Shown: positions 47,297 to 56,527, counted from the stretch's first letter. The stretch is 64,000 nt of DNA from CAZIUL01 sp964542475 (GCA_964542475.1 CAZIUL010000001.1:1-64000), one strand, 5' to 3'. The notes: generated from the letters alone by a model not told the origin. A program made the numbers and translations.

Positions 47297-47457
47297 TTGC
47301 CGGCCGCGAAAACAGCCTTCATTCGAACAGCATGGTCTTGATGAAGCTTTGTTGATGCTTGTTGGATAAGGGTTTGTTCGTTGCAATAAACGGAATGTTT
47401 GGTGTGTACCGGTGCTGAACCGGGAACCGTTTCGCATCGAGTTAAAGAGGAGCTGCC

Positions 47458-48420
47458 ATGAAAAAGAACAGGATAACACGCAGATCGTTCATGAAAAAGG
47501 GCGCAGAACTTGGAAGCGCAGCAGTGGTGGGGAGTACCTTGTTCAACCAGGGGTGCGGCAAGCCCGGCAAGACCGATGAGCCCTCGGCACCGGGGGAGGC
47601 TCTGTTCGAAATAGCAGCGGTGAAGGGGGATGACGATTCAAAGATTACTCGGAAGGCTGTCGGTCTTCTCGGGGGTATGGAACGGTTCGTGAGCAAGGGG
47701 GCAAAGGTTTGTATTCTCGCGAACGCGCAGCGGAACAACCCGGGGACATACACTCATCCGGGTGTGCTCGGCGCTGCCATTGATATGTGCATGAAAGCCG
47801 GCGCGAAAGAGGTGAACTGCCTGAGCTGGCTTCCCAGGGAGAACTGGGAGTCAACAGGCCTTGATAAGGCGGCCGCTGAGGCGGGTGCTGACCTGAAGAT
47901 CGTGGACCTGAAGGATGAATCGCTTTTCCGACCGGTTTCCGTGCCTGACGGCGTGGTCCTCAAGCAGGCCCGCATCATGGAGCTTTTTTTCGAAAACGAC
48001 CTGTTTATCAACATGCCGATTACCAAGGATCACGCGGGAAACAGGTTCACAGGCACGATGAAGAACCTGATGGGATTGAACTCGCCTGCAACGAACAGGA
48101 AGTTCCACACCGGCAATTTCAAGAACGATGACATCGGACATCTTGACCAGTGCATTGCGGATCTGAACACCGTTATAAAGCCTGACCTGTGCATAGTGGA
48201 CGCAACGGAGATCATCATCACGAACGGCCCGTTCGGACCTGGAAAGCTTCACAGGCCCCGGAAGGTCGTTGCGGGTGTGGACCGGGTTGCTGTTGATGCG
48301 TACTGCTCCACCCTCTGGGGGCTGAAGCCCGAGGAGATAATCATGATCGAGAAGGCGCATCGCCACGGGCTCGGTGAGATCGACTTCAGTAAAAAGAGGC
48401 TGAAGGAGGTTGTTTTATAG
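47458..48420 (+). CDS. Tat-exported DUF362-family protein
   Basis: A 320-residue protein starting with a twin-arginine leader (TRRSFMKKGAELG) and a possible lipobox-like NQGCG. The DUF362 landmarks ITKDHAGNRFTGTMKNLMG and VAGVDRVAVDAYCSTLWG are clear. GAGGAG lies 5 bases before the ATG. The following gene starts with GTG overlapping the stop codon by one base, so translation is probably coupled. No ferredoxin cluster is present. Its chemistry is unknown; a Tat leader implies folding, perhaps with a cofactor, before export. Confidence 0.85.
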   Translation: MKKNRITRRSFMKKGAELGSAAVVGSTLFNQGCGKPGKTDEPSAPGEALFEIAAVKGDDDSKITRKAVGLLGGMERFVSKGAKVCILANAQRNNPGTYTHPGVLGAAIDMCMKAGAKEVNCLSWLPRENWESTGLDKAAAEAGADLKIVDLKDESLFRPVSVPDGVVLKQARIMELFFENDLFINMPITKDHAGNRFTGTMKNLMGLNSPATNRKFHTGNFKNDDIGHLDQCIADLNTVIKPDLCIVDATEIIITNGPFGPGKLHRPRKVVAGVDRVAVDAYCSTLWGLKPEEIIMIEKAHRHGLGEIDFSKKRLKEVVL

Positions 48421-49418
48421 TGCGCTTTTACACGAGCAGAACCGATGAAAAATCGGTTTTCCGGTTTTTGACCGTTGTTTTTGTTGCCGTACTGGCAGCG
48501 CATTGTGCAAAGGAAGGAATGGAGAGTGCGGGCGATGGTTCGGAACCGGTGCCTGCCACGTGGTTGAAGCTGCTGCCGGAGCAGGAGGAGCTTGACAGCT
48601 GGCGCGCTGCAAGTCCGCCCGCGGTCTATGATGAGGATGATCTTTTCGTTTACATAAACGGTGGGGCTGATATCTACCTGGAATACGGTTTCGAAGCGGT
48701 TTTGGTCCAGGAGTACGAGAGGGCGCCCGGGGAGTCCCTCACGCTGGAGATATTCGAGATGTCGGATGCATGCTCTGCCTTCGGCATGTACACGTTCAAA
48801 ACAGGAGATGAGGGAAAAGAGCTGGAGCTGGGCAACGGCGGATTCCTGGAAAGCTACTACCTGAACTTCTGGAAGGGCAGGCACCTGGTAACGCTGACCG
48901 GATTCGAGGAAACCGCCGGGTGCCGAAGCGAAATCGATCGGATCGCAAAAGCCGTGGCCCCGGGGATACCGGACAGCGGACTGACTCCTGAACTGGTACA
49001 TGTGCTGGAGGATGAGGGCCTGGCAATAAACAGCATCGAGTTTTTCAAGGGGCATCTGGGGCTTTTCAACTGCCGGGCGTTTTTTATAAAGGATGTGTTC
49101 CGCTTCGATGAAGGCGTCAAGGGAGACTATTCCGACGGGAGCCGGCTTTTCGTGTTCAGGTACGCCGATGCCCTTGAATGCCGCCAAAGATTCGCCGCTG
49201 TAAAGAATGAGTTCAACAGCAGCGATGCGTACAAAAAAGCACAGGGAGCAGCAATGGATGGCAAGCTTGCGTTTTTCGATGAACAGGGCATGCTTATCCT
49301 GGGCAGGACCCATAATGATTGCATTCTAATCGCCGTCATGAGGGATGGTGACATCCATGGTTGTGAAAGCATTCTGAACAAGATCGAAAAGAACATCGAT
49401 GAAAAACTGGAGCACTGA
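48420..49418 (+). CDS. Lipoprotein of DUF6599-like type
   Basis: A 332-residue probable lipoprotein: hydrophobic signal and lipobox-like LAAHC (about Cys29). The mature part begins with a WRAASPPAVYDEDDLFVYINGGADIYLEYGF block that resembles the YINGGAELYLEYGF hallmark of DUF6599; the family name is from memory. It also has YERAPGESLTLEIFEM and SAFGMYTF. The start is GTG at 48420, sharing its first base with the TAG of the DUF362 gene. It is probably exported together with the DUF362 partner. The methyltransferase follows 29 bases later. Confidence 0.7.
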   Translation: MRFYTSRTDEKSVFRFLTVVFVAVLAAHCAKEGMESAGDGSEPVPATWLKLLPEQEELDSWRAASPPAVYDEDDLFVYINGGADIYLEYGFEAVLVQEYERAPGESLTLEIFEMSDACSAFGMYTFKTGDEGKELELGNGGFLESYYLNFWKGRHLVTLTGFEETAGCRSEIDRIAKAVAPGIPDSGLTPELVHVLEDEGLAINSIEFFKGHLGLFNCRAFFIKDVFRFDEGVKGDYSDGSRLFVFRYADALECRQRFAAVKNEFNSSDAYKKAQGAAMDGKLAFFDEQGMLILGRTHNDCILIAVMRDGDIHGCESILNKIEKNIDEKLEH

Positions 49419-49447
49419 CCGATCCTTGTAGGTTGGAGATGCCGAAC

Positions 49448-50185
49448 ATGGACGAATGGTTCAGAGACGATCTGTTCTGGATTCACACGTACCCTTTCAT
49501 GTTCGGGGAGGACAAGTGGGATGCGGGTGATGAACAGGTGGAGAAGGTTCTTGCGCTGACAGGCGTGAGCAGCGGATCAGTGCTTGACCTTTGCTGCGGC
49601 CCGGGCAGGCATTCCCTGAGCCTGGCAAAGAGGGGTTTTCATGTGACAGGTGTTGACGGGTCGCCGTTCCTGCTGGAGAAGTCGCGCGAAAGGGCCGGGG
49701 CCGAGGGTGTTGAGGTCGAATGGATCCAGGAGGACATGCGCGATTTTGTGCGCCCGGACAGCTACGATCTTGTCTTGAACATGTTCACGTCGTTCGGATA
49801 TTTCGAGAACAGGGGGGATGACTCGAAGGTTCTCGAGAACATCCGCAGGAGCCTGAAGCCCGACGCAACCTGCGTGCTGGAGATGCTGGGAAAAGAATGC
49901 CTCGCAGGGATCTTCGAGCCGGCCTCTTGCGAGCGCCTTCCTGATGGCAGCGTACTGGTGCAGCAGCGGGAGGTGGTTGATGACTGGGCGGCAGTAGTAA
50001 ACGAGTGGATTGTGATAAAGGATGGAAGAGCGCGACACTTCACATTCAAGCTGAACCTGTACTCCGGGCAGGAGCTCAAGGACCGGCTGGAAAAAGCTGG
50101 TTTCGACAATATCAGGCTTTTCGGCGGCCTGGACGGTTCGAACTACAGCGTTGAGGCGATGCGCCTGGTCGCTGTGGCGAACTAG
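49448..50185 (+). CDS. Class I SAM-dependent methyltransferase
   Basis: A 245-residue Rossmann-fold methyltransferase. The SAM-binding motif I is VLDLCCGPGRHSLSLA, the acidic residue at the end of beta-2 is in VTGVDGSP, and motif IV is LVLNMFTSFGYF. Two ATGs (49439, 49448) are possible; GGAG is 9 bases before the second. The stop codon TAG is contributed by the terminal TA and first base of the mobile element at 50183. The substrate is not predictable. Confidence 0.88.
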   Translation: MDEWFRDDLFWIHTYPFMFGEDKWDAGDEQVEKVLALTGVSSGSVLDLCCGPGRHSLSLAKRGFHVTGVDGSPFLLEKSRERAGAEGVEVEWIQEDMRDFVRPDSYDLVLNMFTSFGYFENRGDDSKVLENIRRSLKPDATCVLEMLGKECLAGIFEPASCERLPDGSVLVQQREVVDDWAAVVNEWIVIKDGRARHFTFKLNLYSGQELKDRLEKAGFDNIRLFGGLDGSNYSVEAMRLVAVAN

Positions 50186-50360
50186 TCCGCATATTTCATC
50201 CTCTTCTGCTGCGGCACCGTAACCTGCACTGTGGCTGCGTTTCATGCCAGGAGACGATCCTCAACCTGTAAGAACAGGCCTGCGGTCGTCTCCTGACATG
50301 CGCCTTGCCACATCACTGTTTACGGCACCTCGCGACGAAGAGTATGAAATAAGCGGACTA
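50183..50360. mobile_element. 178-bp palindromic MITE-like element, copy 1
   Basis: A long imperfect inverted repeat spanning 50183-50360. It begins TAGTCCGC and ends GCGGACTA, the arms continue inward (TATTTCAT ... CTCTTC and GAAGAG ... ATGAAATA), and the centre is CAGGAGACGA/TCGTCTCCTG with a CCTGT/ACAGG loop stem. It is flanked by TA at both ends as part of the sequence, consistent with a TA target duplication (IS630/Tc1-mariner type). It contains no protein gene. Copy 2 at 55144-55321 has the same length, with about 12 mismatches. It lies exactly between the stops of convergent genes. Confidence 0.8.
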
Positions 50361-51446
50361 GGCCTTGAAATGAAACTGCAGAACGTCGCAATCCTTGACA
50401 GCGTACCCCTTGCCCACTGTATGGACGAGCCCTTTCTCGATCAGTGCGGCGCGGCTGCCGTGCTCGATCAGGTCGGTAAGCTCCATCACCTCGGCGCGGA
50501 TAAAGCCCTTCTCCATATCGGTGTGAACCTTTCCGGCCGCCTCGGGCGCGAACGAGCCCTTTCTTACCTGCCACGCCCGCAGCTTGTTGTTCGCTATGGT
50601 GTAGAAGGTGAGGAGATCGAGGAGCCGGTAACAGCCTGTGATCACTCGGTTTAAGCCGGGAGCCTCGATACCGAGGTCCGCGAGAAACGCCTCCCCTTCT
50701 TCAGGGGACAGCTCAGCGATCTCCTCCTCGATCTGCACGGCAACGGGTATGACCCTGTCCGCGCCCTTGGCCTTTGTGAGCGCCCGGGCAAGCGGGCCCT
50801 CGCCCCGCGGATCGGATTCATCCGTGTTGGCAAGGTAAAGCGACGGCTTCAGCGTTAAAAAACGCGCCTGGTCAATGATGCGCCGCTCCTTCTCAGAGAA
50901 TCCCTCTTCGCGCAGGAGGCGGCCTTTCTTCAGCAAGTCGACGCAAGCGGCCATGGTCTCGGTCTCCGCCTTGCTTTCCTTGTGCCCGCCGTTCAACACC
51001 CGCTTCGTCTTCTCGAACGCCGATTCCGCGGCGGCGAGGTCCGCGAGAAGTAGCTCGGTTTCCACAACCTCCACGTCGCGGACAGGGTCCGGCTCGTTGT
51101 ACACGGGGGCCACGTCCCCGCTCTCGAAACAACGCACCACGTGGAGCACGGCATCCACCTGGCGAATGTGGCCGAGGAACATGTTGCCGAGGCCTTCTCC
51201 CTTGCTGGCACCTTCCACCAGCCCCGCGATGTCGATGAACCGGATAGCCGTGGGGATCGCCTCCTCCGGGGATAGCAGCTCCTCGATCCGGCCGAGATTC
51301 GCATCGGGCACCGTTGCCATGCCAACATTTTTTTCGATGGTGCAGAAAGGATAGTTGGACGCTTCCGCACCGGCATGGGTGAGCGCGTTCAGCAGGGTGG
51401 ATTTCCCCACGTTGGGCAGCCCGATGATTCCAACGGAAAGTGCCAT
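50358..51446 (-). CDS. ychF: Redox-regulated ATPase/GTPase YchF
   Basis: A 362-residue Obg-family P-loop protein that binds ribosomes and hydrolyses ATP. The P-loop GLPNVGKS is at residues 8-15, switch motifs and DIAGLVEGASKGEGLGN follow, and the G4-like motif is ANTDE instead of NKxD, as is typical for YchF/OLA1. The C-terminal TGS domain ends in CDVLQFHF. It is a universally conserved single gene. The last codon and stop (TAG, 50358-50360) overlap the end of the mobile element. The M1-M28 peptidase gene lies upstream in the same direction; its stop is 32 bases from the ychF start. Confidence 0.96.
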   Translation of the reverse strand: MALSVGIIGLPNVGKSTLLNALTHAGAEASNYPFCTIEKNVGMATVPDANLGRIEELLSPEEAIPTAIRFIDIAGLVEGASKGEGLGNMFLGHIRQVDAVLHVVRCFESGDVAPVYNEPDPVRDVEVVETELLLADLAAAESAFEKTKRVLNGGHKESKAETETMAACVDLLKKGRLLREEGFSEKERRIIDQARFLTLKPSLYLANTDESDPRGEGPLARALTKAKGADRVIPVAVQIEEEIAELSPEEGEAFLADLGIEAPGLNRVITGCYRLLDLLTFYTIANNKLRAWQVRKGSFAPEAAGKVHTDMEKGFIRAEVMELTDLIEHGSRAALIEKGLVHTVGKGYAVKDCDVLQFHFKA

Positions 51447-51478
51447 GAGGGTTGTTCCCTAAGTAGTCGCCTTGTTGA

Positions 51479-54400
51479 TCAATGCTCCGCGAGCGTGGCT
51501 GTGAGCTCCATCTTTTCTCCGTCCCGCTCGATGTGGATCGTGACAGTCTGTCCCGCCTTGTACTTGTAGAGCGCGTTAGCGTATCCGCGGATATCCGCAA
51601 ACCGTGTCTCGTTGATTCCGTTAAGAATGTCACCGGGCTTGATACCCGCCTCCTCGGCCGGGGTGCCGGGATTGACAGCCTCGATGCGCACGCCTTTCCC
51701 CTTGTAAGCGAAGTCGGGCATGGTGCCCAGGGAGGCGCGTTTCGGCTTTTCGCTGCTCGCGTCACGGCTCTTGCCGCTGCCGCTCGCCGCACCGCCGGGA
51801 TGTCTCGCCGTGTCTGCCTGAGCCTTGCCGCTGCCGGCGCCTTCGAGCTGCGACGTGAGCATCTCCTTCCGGTCCGCCAGGTAAGTAAGCGTTTCCATGG
51901 CAAAGATGGTCGCCTTCACCATACCGCCGAAATCCAGCTTCTCAACATCGTCCGATGGACGATGGTAGTCGGCGTGGATCCCGGAGAACAGATGGATCGC
52001 GGGGATGCCCGCATCGAGGAAGCTCACCTGGTCGCCGGTGCCAAGGTCGTTCGTAACGCTTTCGGCTGCAATGCCCGTGGTGAAACCGACGCCCCGCACG
52101 ATGTGGGGCCACTCGCGCGCCGAGTTTGTGCCGAACACGAGGAGCTTGCGCTCACCGAGGCGGCCCAGGGAGTCGAGGTTTACCATGGAATGGATGCGCT
52201 TGTCCGATCGAACGGTCTGCGTGGAGACGAATCGCCGCGACCCGCGGAGCCCGGCCTCCTCGCCGGTGAACGCAGCAAAGACGATGGTGCGCCCGGGCGC
52301 CGCTCCGTCCGCCATCAGCCGCGCCAGCTCGAGCAGCACTGCCACCCCGCTCGCATTGTCGTCCGCGCCGTTGTGGATCAATCCCTTGTTGCCCTTGCGC
52401 ACGTCAGGCCAGCCCAGCCCGAGATGGTCGTAGTGGGCGCCCACCACGAGCTGGTCGTGCCCAAGCGATGGATCGTTCCCGGGCAGGATTCCGATCACGT
52501 TCATCAGGATCGCGGTCCGGTCATCGTCACCCACCTTGTCCTGCCACGCCTGAAAGAAGGAGCCCATCTCTCCGCCGGGTTTGAGCCCGTACTCGGCAAA
52601 GCGGCCGGCGATGTATTCTGCTGCGTCGTCGAGCTCCGGCGTGCCCAGGCCGCGGCCCCTCAGCTCATCGCCGGCTAGGAAATCGGTATGCGCCGACAAC
52701 CGGCTGGTGTCCACCCGCACGGGCAGCTTTGCGAGTGCGGTGCTCTGGGGCAGCTTGCCCCGCGGCGCTTCCGAATCAAGTACCAGTGTCATCGGCGAGT
52801 TCAGGGCAGGCCACTGCCCCTTGGCGATGTTGTTCGGCTCGGCGCCCTGGAAGGCGAGGTACGAGTACTTGCCGTAGTGGGGGAGCTTGCGCGAAAGTCC
52901 CGGGATTGCGTCATCCCGGTCCGCCACCACCCAGCTCACGGTGAGATCGTCGTTTTCGGGGTGGCGGAAAGTGAACACCTGGCAGTGATCCGTCCATGGG
53001 ATATTCCGGCCTACGATAGAGATATGCTCGCCTGTCATGGCCACGCCGCGCCTATCGATCCCTTGCTTCAGAGCGCGGCACCAGCGGTTAGTGCGGCCGA
53101 AGATCCATACCGCGTGATCGCCGGGCAGCGCTTCGAGCGCGGTGTCCTCTACATGCGTGATCCTCTCCTCCTGCCCCCGGCTCCACTTTTCAGCGAGATC
53201 GCGCCAAGCATTAAGAAGCCCCTCTTTTTCGCCGGACGGAAGCACCATGAGCACCTTCGACGCACCAAAAGCCTGCCCGATGGTGGGGGGAGTCTCTTCG
53301 CGGTGGAGGCGGCGGAACAGATCGAAACATGGATCAACCTCGACGCGCGTGATCGGTGCGGCCTGCTCCAGCGTGAAGCGCTCGTATTTATCCCGCATCT
53401 CCACGGTCATGAACAGGGGCTGCTCCCCGCCCTCGAAATGCACGGCAACCGGCAGGTCCACGTCAAAAGGCTCGTCCTCCTGCACCTGGCTGATGTGAAC
53501 GACCAGGCGCGCGCCACTGGTGCGCGAGTATGAGTAGTCGTGGTCATGGATGCGGATTTCAGGCGCGCCTGTGCGCTCGATCCACTGGCGGAAGAACGGT
53601 TGCAGGTTGCGGCCGGCGATCCCGGAAAAGATCTCCTCCAGGTCCGCCCACGACGCGCGCTTGAACCGGAAATTTTCGTAGAAGGAGCGAAGCCCCCTGC
53701 AAAAGCTGTCGTCGCCCAGCCGCATTCTCAACATGTGGAAAAGCATGAGCGACTTGCCGTACCCCACAGCTTCCGTGGCCGCGTTGTGGCGCGAGCGGAA
53801 ATCGGTCAGCGGAAAGTCCTTGTCGTCGCGAACATAGCTCCGATACCGGAGCAGGGCGTCGCGGCGGTACTCCTCGCCCTGGCCGATCTGTTCCTTGAGC
53901 ATGTGATCAGCGAGGTACGCCGTGATCCCTTCGCACCAGTTGCCCTCGGAATAGTTCACGAACACACTGTTTCCCCACCAGTTGTGCAGGATCTCGTGTG
54001 GGTAGGAGGAGCGCAGGATGAAGGGGAAGCGGATCACGGTTGGGCCGAGCAGGGTGAACGACGGCATGCCGTAGCCCGTTTCCCAGAAGTTCTCGACCAG
54101 GGCGAACTTCCCGTATGGGTAGGGCCCGATGAGCTCTTCGTACATCTCGATGTACTGGCTCGTGGCATTCAGGTACTTGGCTGCCAGGGCCGGGTCGGGA
54201 GCGCGGAGGAAGGCAAAGGCAGCCACCTCGCCCGACTTATCGCTGTACTCGGTGAACGCACCCTCGATGAGGTAGATGTCATCCATGGGGTGCGGACAGT
54301 CCCATACCACGCGGCGGAGGCCTTTTTCAGCTCCGGCCCCGGGTTTTGCGACTTCCCTGCTGCCTTGCGTCACGCTGCGGCGGTCGGTCGGCAGCTCAAG

Positions 54401-54988
54401 AGCTAGGCGGAAGGTGACAAGGTCCTCTCCGAACCGCGGGTACCAGAAGCTCGACGCGGACAGCACCGTGCCATCCTCCGAGATGATGCCCGGCGTTTGG
54501 CTGAAGCTGCGTGCGTACTCCTCCGTGCCCGAACTGATGAGGTGATGTATTTTTCCATCGAACGCGAGGGTGAAAGTGCAACCATCGCTGCCTTCTCCCG
54601 CACCCGGCAACGTGATGGCATACTTGAGAACAGGGACCTCGTCGGGGATGCCGTTCATGGCCACAGTGATCTCTGAGGCCTCGTTCGCGGCGTCGCCCTC
54701 TTCGACTACCAGGCAAGCACCTTCATCGACAGCGCAAAGATCGAGTCCGCCGTGTAAGAGGAACAGGATCCGGCCGTTCTTTGCGAACTCCGCGGGCACG
54801 GTAACCGTGTCCGTACCCGAGATGCGATGCTCCGCCGGTATGATCTTCACATCGAGATCGTGGTGGACCGTTTCGTCGGCCCCGGCCGCAGGGGGAATTA
54901 TGGCGAAAGCGGCACAAGCGGCCGCGAGAAACAGGAATGTAACCCCGCGCTGCCGGTGGGTGCGCGCAATATCTGAATGTCGGTTCAT
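51479..54988 (-). CDS. Exported M1-M28-PDZ fusion aminopeptidase
   Basis: A 1169-residue exported protein. After a signal peptide (about 1-37) comes an M1 (aminopeptidase N-like) domain with the zinc motif HEILHNWWGN (His331, His335) and the third ligand Glu353 in NWCEGITAY. A linker with a beta-rich region follows, then an M28-type peptidase domain with VVGAHYDHLG, NGADDNASG and FTGEEAGLRGS, where His, Asp and Glu are the metal ligands. A PDZ domain at the C-terminus has GTPAEEAGIKPGDILNGIN. The ATG at 54988 has GAGGTG upstream; the frame is open further upstream. Two different metallopeptidase families in one chain suggest complete N-terminal trimming of peptides. Confidence 0.9.
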   Translation of the reverse strand: MNRHSDIARTHRQRGVTFLFLAAACAAFAIIPPAAGADETVHHDLDVKIIPAEHRISGTDTVTVPAEFAKNGRILFLLHGGLDLCAVDEGACLVVEEGDAANEASEITVAMNGIPDEVPVLKYAITLPGAGEGSDGCTFTLAFDGKIHHLISSGTEEYARSFSQTPGIISEDGTVLSASSFWYPRFGEDLVTFRLALELPTDRRSVTQGSREVAKPGAGAEKGLRRVVWDCPHPMDDIYLIEGAFTEYSDKSGEVAAFAFLRAPDPALAAKYLNATSQYIEMYEELIGPYPYGKFALVENFWETGYGMPSFTLLGPTVIRFPFILRSSYPHEILHNWWGNSVFVNYSEGNWCEGITAYLADHMLKEQIGQGEEYRRDALLRYRSYVRDDKDFPLTDFRSRHNAATEAVGYGKSLMLFHMLRMRLGDDSFCRGLRSFYENFRFKRASWADLEEIFSGIAGRNLQPFFRQWIERTGAPEIRIHDHDYSYSRTSGARLVVHISQVQEDEPFDVDLPVAVHFEGGEQPLFMTVEMRDKYERFTLEQAAPITRVEVDPCFDLFRRLHREETPPTIGQAFGASKVLMVLPSGEKEGLLNAWRDLAEKWSRGQEERITHVEDTALEALPGDHAVWIFGRTNRWCRALKQGIDRRGVAMTGEHISIVGRNIPWTDHCQVFTFRHPENDDLTVSWVVADRDDAIPGLSRKLPHYGKYSYLAFQGAEPNNIAKGQWPALNSPMTLVLDSEAPRGKLPQSTALAKLPVRVDTSRLSAHTDFLAGDELRGRGLGTPELDDAAEYIAGRFAEYGLKPGGEMGSFFQAWQDKVGDDDRTAILMNVIGILPGNDPSLGHDQLVVGAHYDHLGLGWPDVRKGNKGLIHNGADDNASGVAVLLELARLMADGAAPGRTIVFAAFTGEEAGLRGSRRFVSTQTVRSDKRIHSMVNLDSLGRLGERKLLVFGTNSAREWPHIVRGVGFTTGIAAESVTNDLGTGDQVSFLDAGIPAIHLFSGIHADYHRPSDDVEKLDFGGMVKATIFAMETLTYLADRKEMLTSQLEGAGSGKAQADTARHPGGAASGSGKSRDASSEKPKRASLGTMPDFAYKGKGVRIEAVNPGTPAEEAGIKPGDILNGINETRFADIRGYANALYKYKAGQTVTIHIERDGEKMELTATLAEH

Positions 54989-55143
54989 AAAAACACCTCG
55001 AACGTTAAAACAGTCAGGGTTCATCTAGCCCGGTCGCCCCGGGTGTGGCGGATCATCGCCGTCTCTGGGAGATGATATCATCCAAGGCGGAAAAATTCAT
55101 TCCCCGGATCCGGAGATTTCCATCTCTTTCCCTATAAAAGCAT

Positions 55144-55321
55144 TAGCCCCCTTATTTCATACTCTTCTGCTGCGGCACCGTAACCTGCGCTGTGGCTGCG
55201 TTTCATGCCAGGAGACGATCCTCAACCTGTAGGAACAGGCCTGCGGTCGTCTCCTGACATGCGCCTTGCCACAACACAATTTACGGCACCTCACGACGAA
55301 GAGTATGAAATAAGGGGGCTA
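55144..55321. mobile_element. 178-bp palindromic MITE-like element, copy 2
   Basis: The same palindrome as copy 1, but with ends TAGCCCCC and GGGGGCTA. The two arms match each other with few mismatches. It lies in the 5' region between the divergent peptidase (minus) and the gene at 55461 (plus), so it is not simply a terminator. The ends differ from copy 1 at the same mirrored positions in both arms, so each copy keeps its own base-pairing. No protein is encoded. Confidence 0.8.
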
Positions 55322-55375
55322 GCAGAAGACAAGATTGGTTACATGCCGATAAACACAACATACACAACATTGCGC

Positions 55376-55404
55376 TTGTAAAACCTCACTGTGTATGGAA
55401 TAAT
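55376..55404 (+). promoter_or_regulatory. Possible promoter for the gene at 55461
   Basis: TTGTAA (55376-55381), 17-base spacer, AATAAT (55399-55404), about 55 bases before the start codon. Consensus match only; it lies just after the mobile element. Confidence 0.3.
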
Positions 55405-55460
55405 ATGTCCGGTCGGAAAATCAGTGTGAACCGATTTTCAAGCAAGAAGGGATATGTGTT

Positions 55461-56513
55461 ATGAATATCATCGACAGGAAAAGTGCGCGGGTGTTTCTCG
55501 CTGTCTCATGCCTGCTCCTTCTTATGTTTTTCTGCTGCACATCTCTTGTTGCCCAGGGGCTCGGCGGCACTGTGAAGCCGAAGGGCCCGCCACCAAAGGC
55601 GGTGCCTGCGCCCGCACAGCCGAAAACGAAATCTATCGGCGGGAACAAGACACAGAAGCCCGGGAAGCCGAAAGCGGCCACGCTCAAGGATCTGGACGAG
55701 GCGCGCAAAAGACGCCGCGAAAAGCTAGAGAAGATCGAGGCGGAGTCATCCGATGCTGAGGCGCAACCGGTTGTTGCTCCGAAAGCGATCCCAAAGGTTT
55801 CTTCACCATGGAACCTTATCTTTCAGCTGCCGGACGACAAAGATGTGAAGGTTCTATCCACGTCCTGGGAGACGATGTCCAGGCGCAGGGCCAACCCTTT
55901 CACAGCCCTTTCGGTCGAGCTTTCGAACAGGACCGGGAGCTATATTTGTGTCGACGAGATTGTGCTGAACGGCAGCAAGGTGACCGTCTTCGACGACAAT
56001 GATAAACGCCCTCTGCCTGTTCTGCCGCTTACTATGAAGCGTTTTTCCTCTTCCGGCCGCCTTGCCTCATCCATCCCTCCTCATTCGCACCGGCTTTTCA
56101 CATTTGCCCTTCCCATGGCTTACAAGTCTCCGACAGCCCTGAAAGCGGAAATCGGGGAGTATGTCAAGTTCACAACCAGGGACAGCATGAATATGGATCC
56201 GGTGCGAATCAGGAAGTGGTGCACGGCAAAAACCGAATCCGACGGAAAGGAGCATGAGGGGTTGTTCATTACCGTGGAGAACACCGCTGGACATCCGGTG
56301 AAAGTCCGGTTGAAGGTTATTCACAGCGAGCCGACATCCTCCTTCGAACGGACGTTCTTTTTCGCTGAGGTCTCCCTGGGTGAAAACGAGACCAGGACCA
56401 TGGTTTTGAGAACGATTCCTGACGAGGGGATTCCAAAGGGCCACACGCATAAAAGCATGCGCCCTGAGAGGATCGATGTTTGCGCAGTGGAGGTGATGGA
56501 CGTCCAGTTCTGA
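55461..56513 (+). CDS. Secreted hypothetical protein with Lys/Pro-rich linker
   Basis: A 350-residue protein with a signal peptide (about residues 1-32). A Pro/Lys-rich low-complexity segment (about 37-75) is followed by a charged helical stretch (LKDLDEARKRRREKLEKIEA) and a C-terminal beta-rich domain (about 115-350) without recognised motifs. It might be a peptidoglycan- or envelope-interacting protein, by analogy with proteins having such linkers, but nothing fixes this. AAGGG precedes the ATG. It is convergent with the ThuA-HEAT gene, with only 14 bases between the ends. Confidence 0.6.
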   Translation: MNIIDRKSARVFLAVSCLLLLMFFCCTSLVAQGLGGTVKPKGPPPKAVPAPAQPKTKSIGGNKTQKPGKPKAATLKDLDEARKRRREKLEKIEAESSDAEAQPVVAPKAIPKVSSPWNLIFQLPDDKDVKVLSTSWETMSRRRANPFTALSVELSNRTGSYICVDEIVLNGSKVTVFDDNDKRPLPVLPLTMKRFSSSGRLASSIPPHSHRLFTFALPMAYKSPTALKAEIGEYVKFTTRDSMNMDPVRIRKWCTAKTESDGKEHEGLFITVENTAGHPVKVRLKVIHSEPTSSFERTFFFAEVSLGENETRTMVLRTIPDEGIPKGHTHKSMRPERIDVCAVEVMDVQF

Positions 56514-56527
56514 TCTCGGTTATCTCG

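Noticed and set aside
50183..50360. The long hairpin as a retron ncRNA or CRISPR-like element
   Set aside because: No reverse transcriptase or cas gene is nearby, and there are two near-identical copies with TA ends, which suits a MITE better.
51482..52678. A 398-codon open frame antisense to the M1-M28 peptidase
   Set aside because: It mirrors the codon bias of the real gene on the other strand, has no ribosome-binding site and encodes no recognisable motif.
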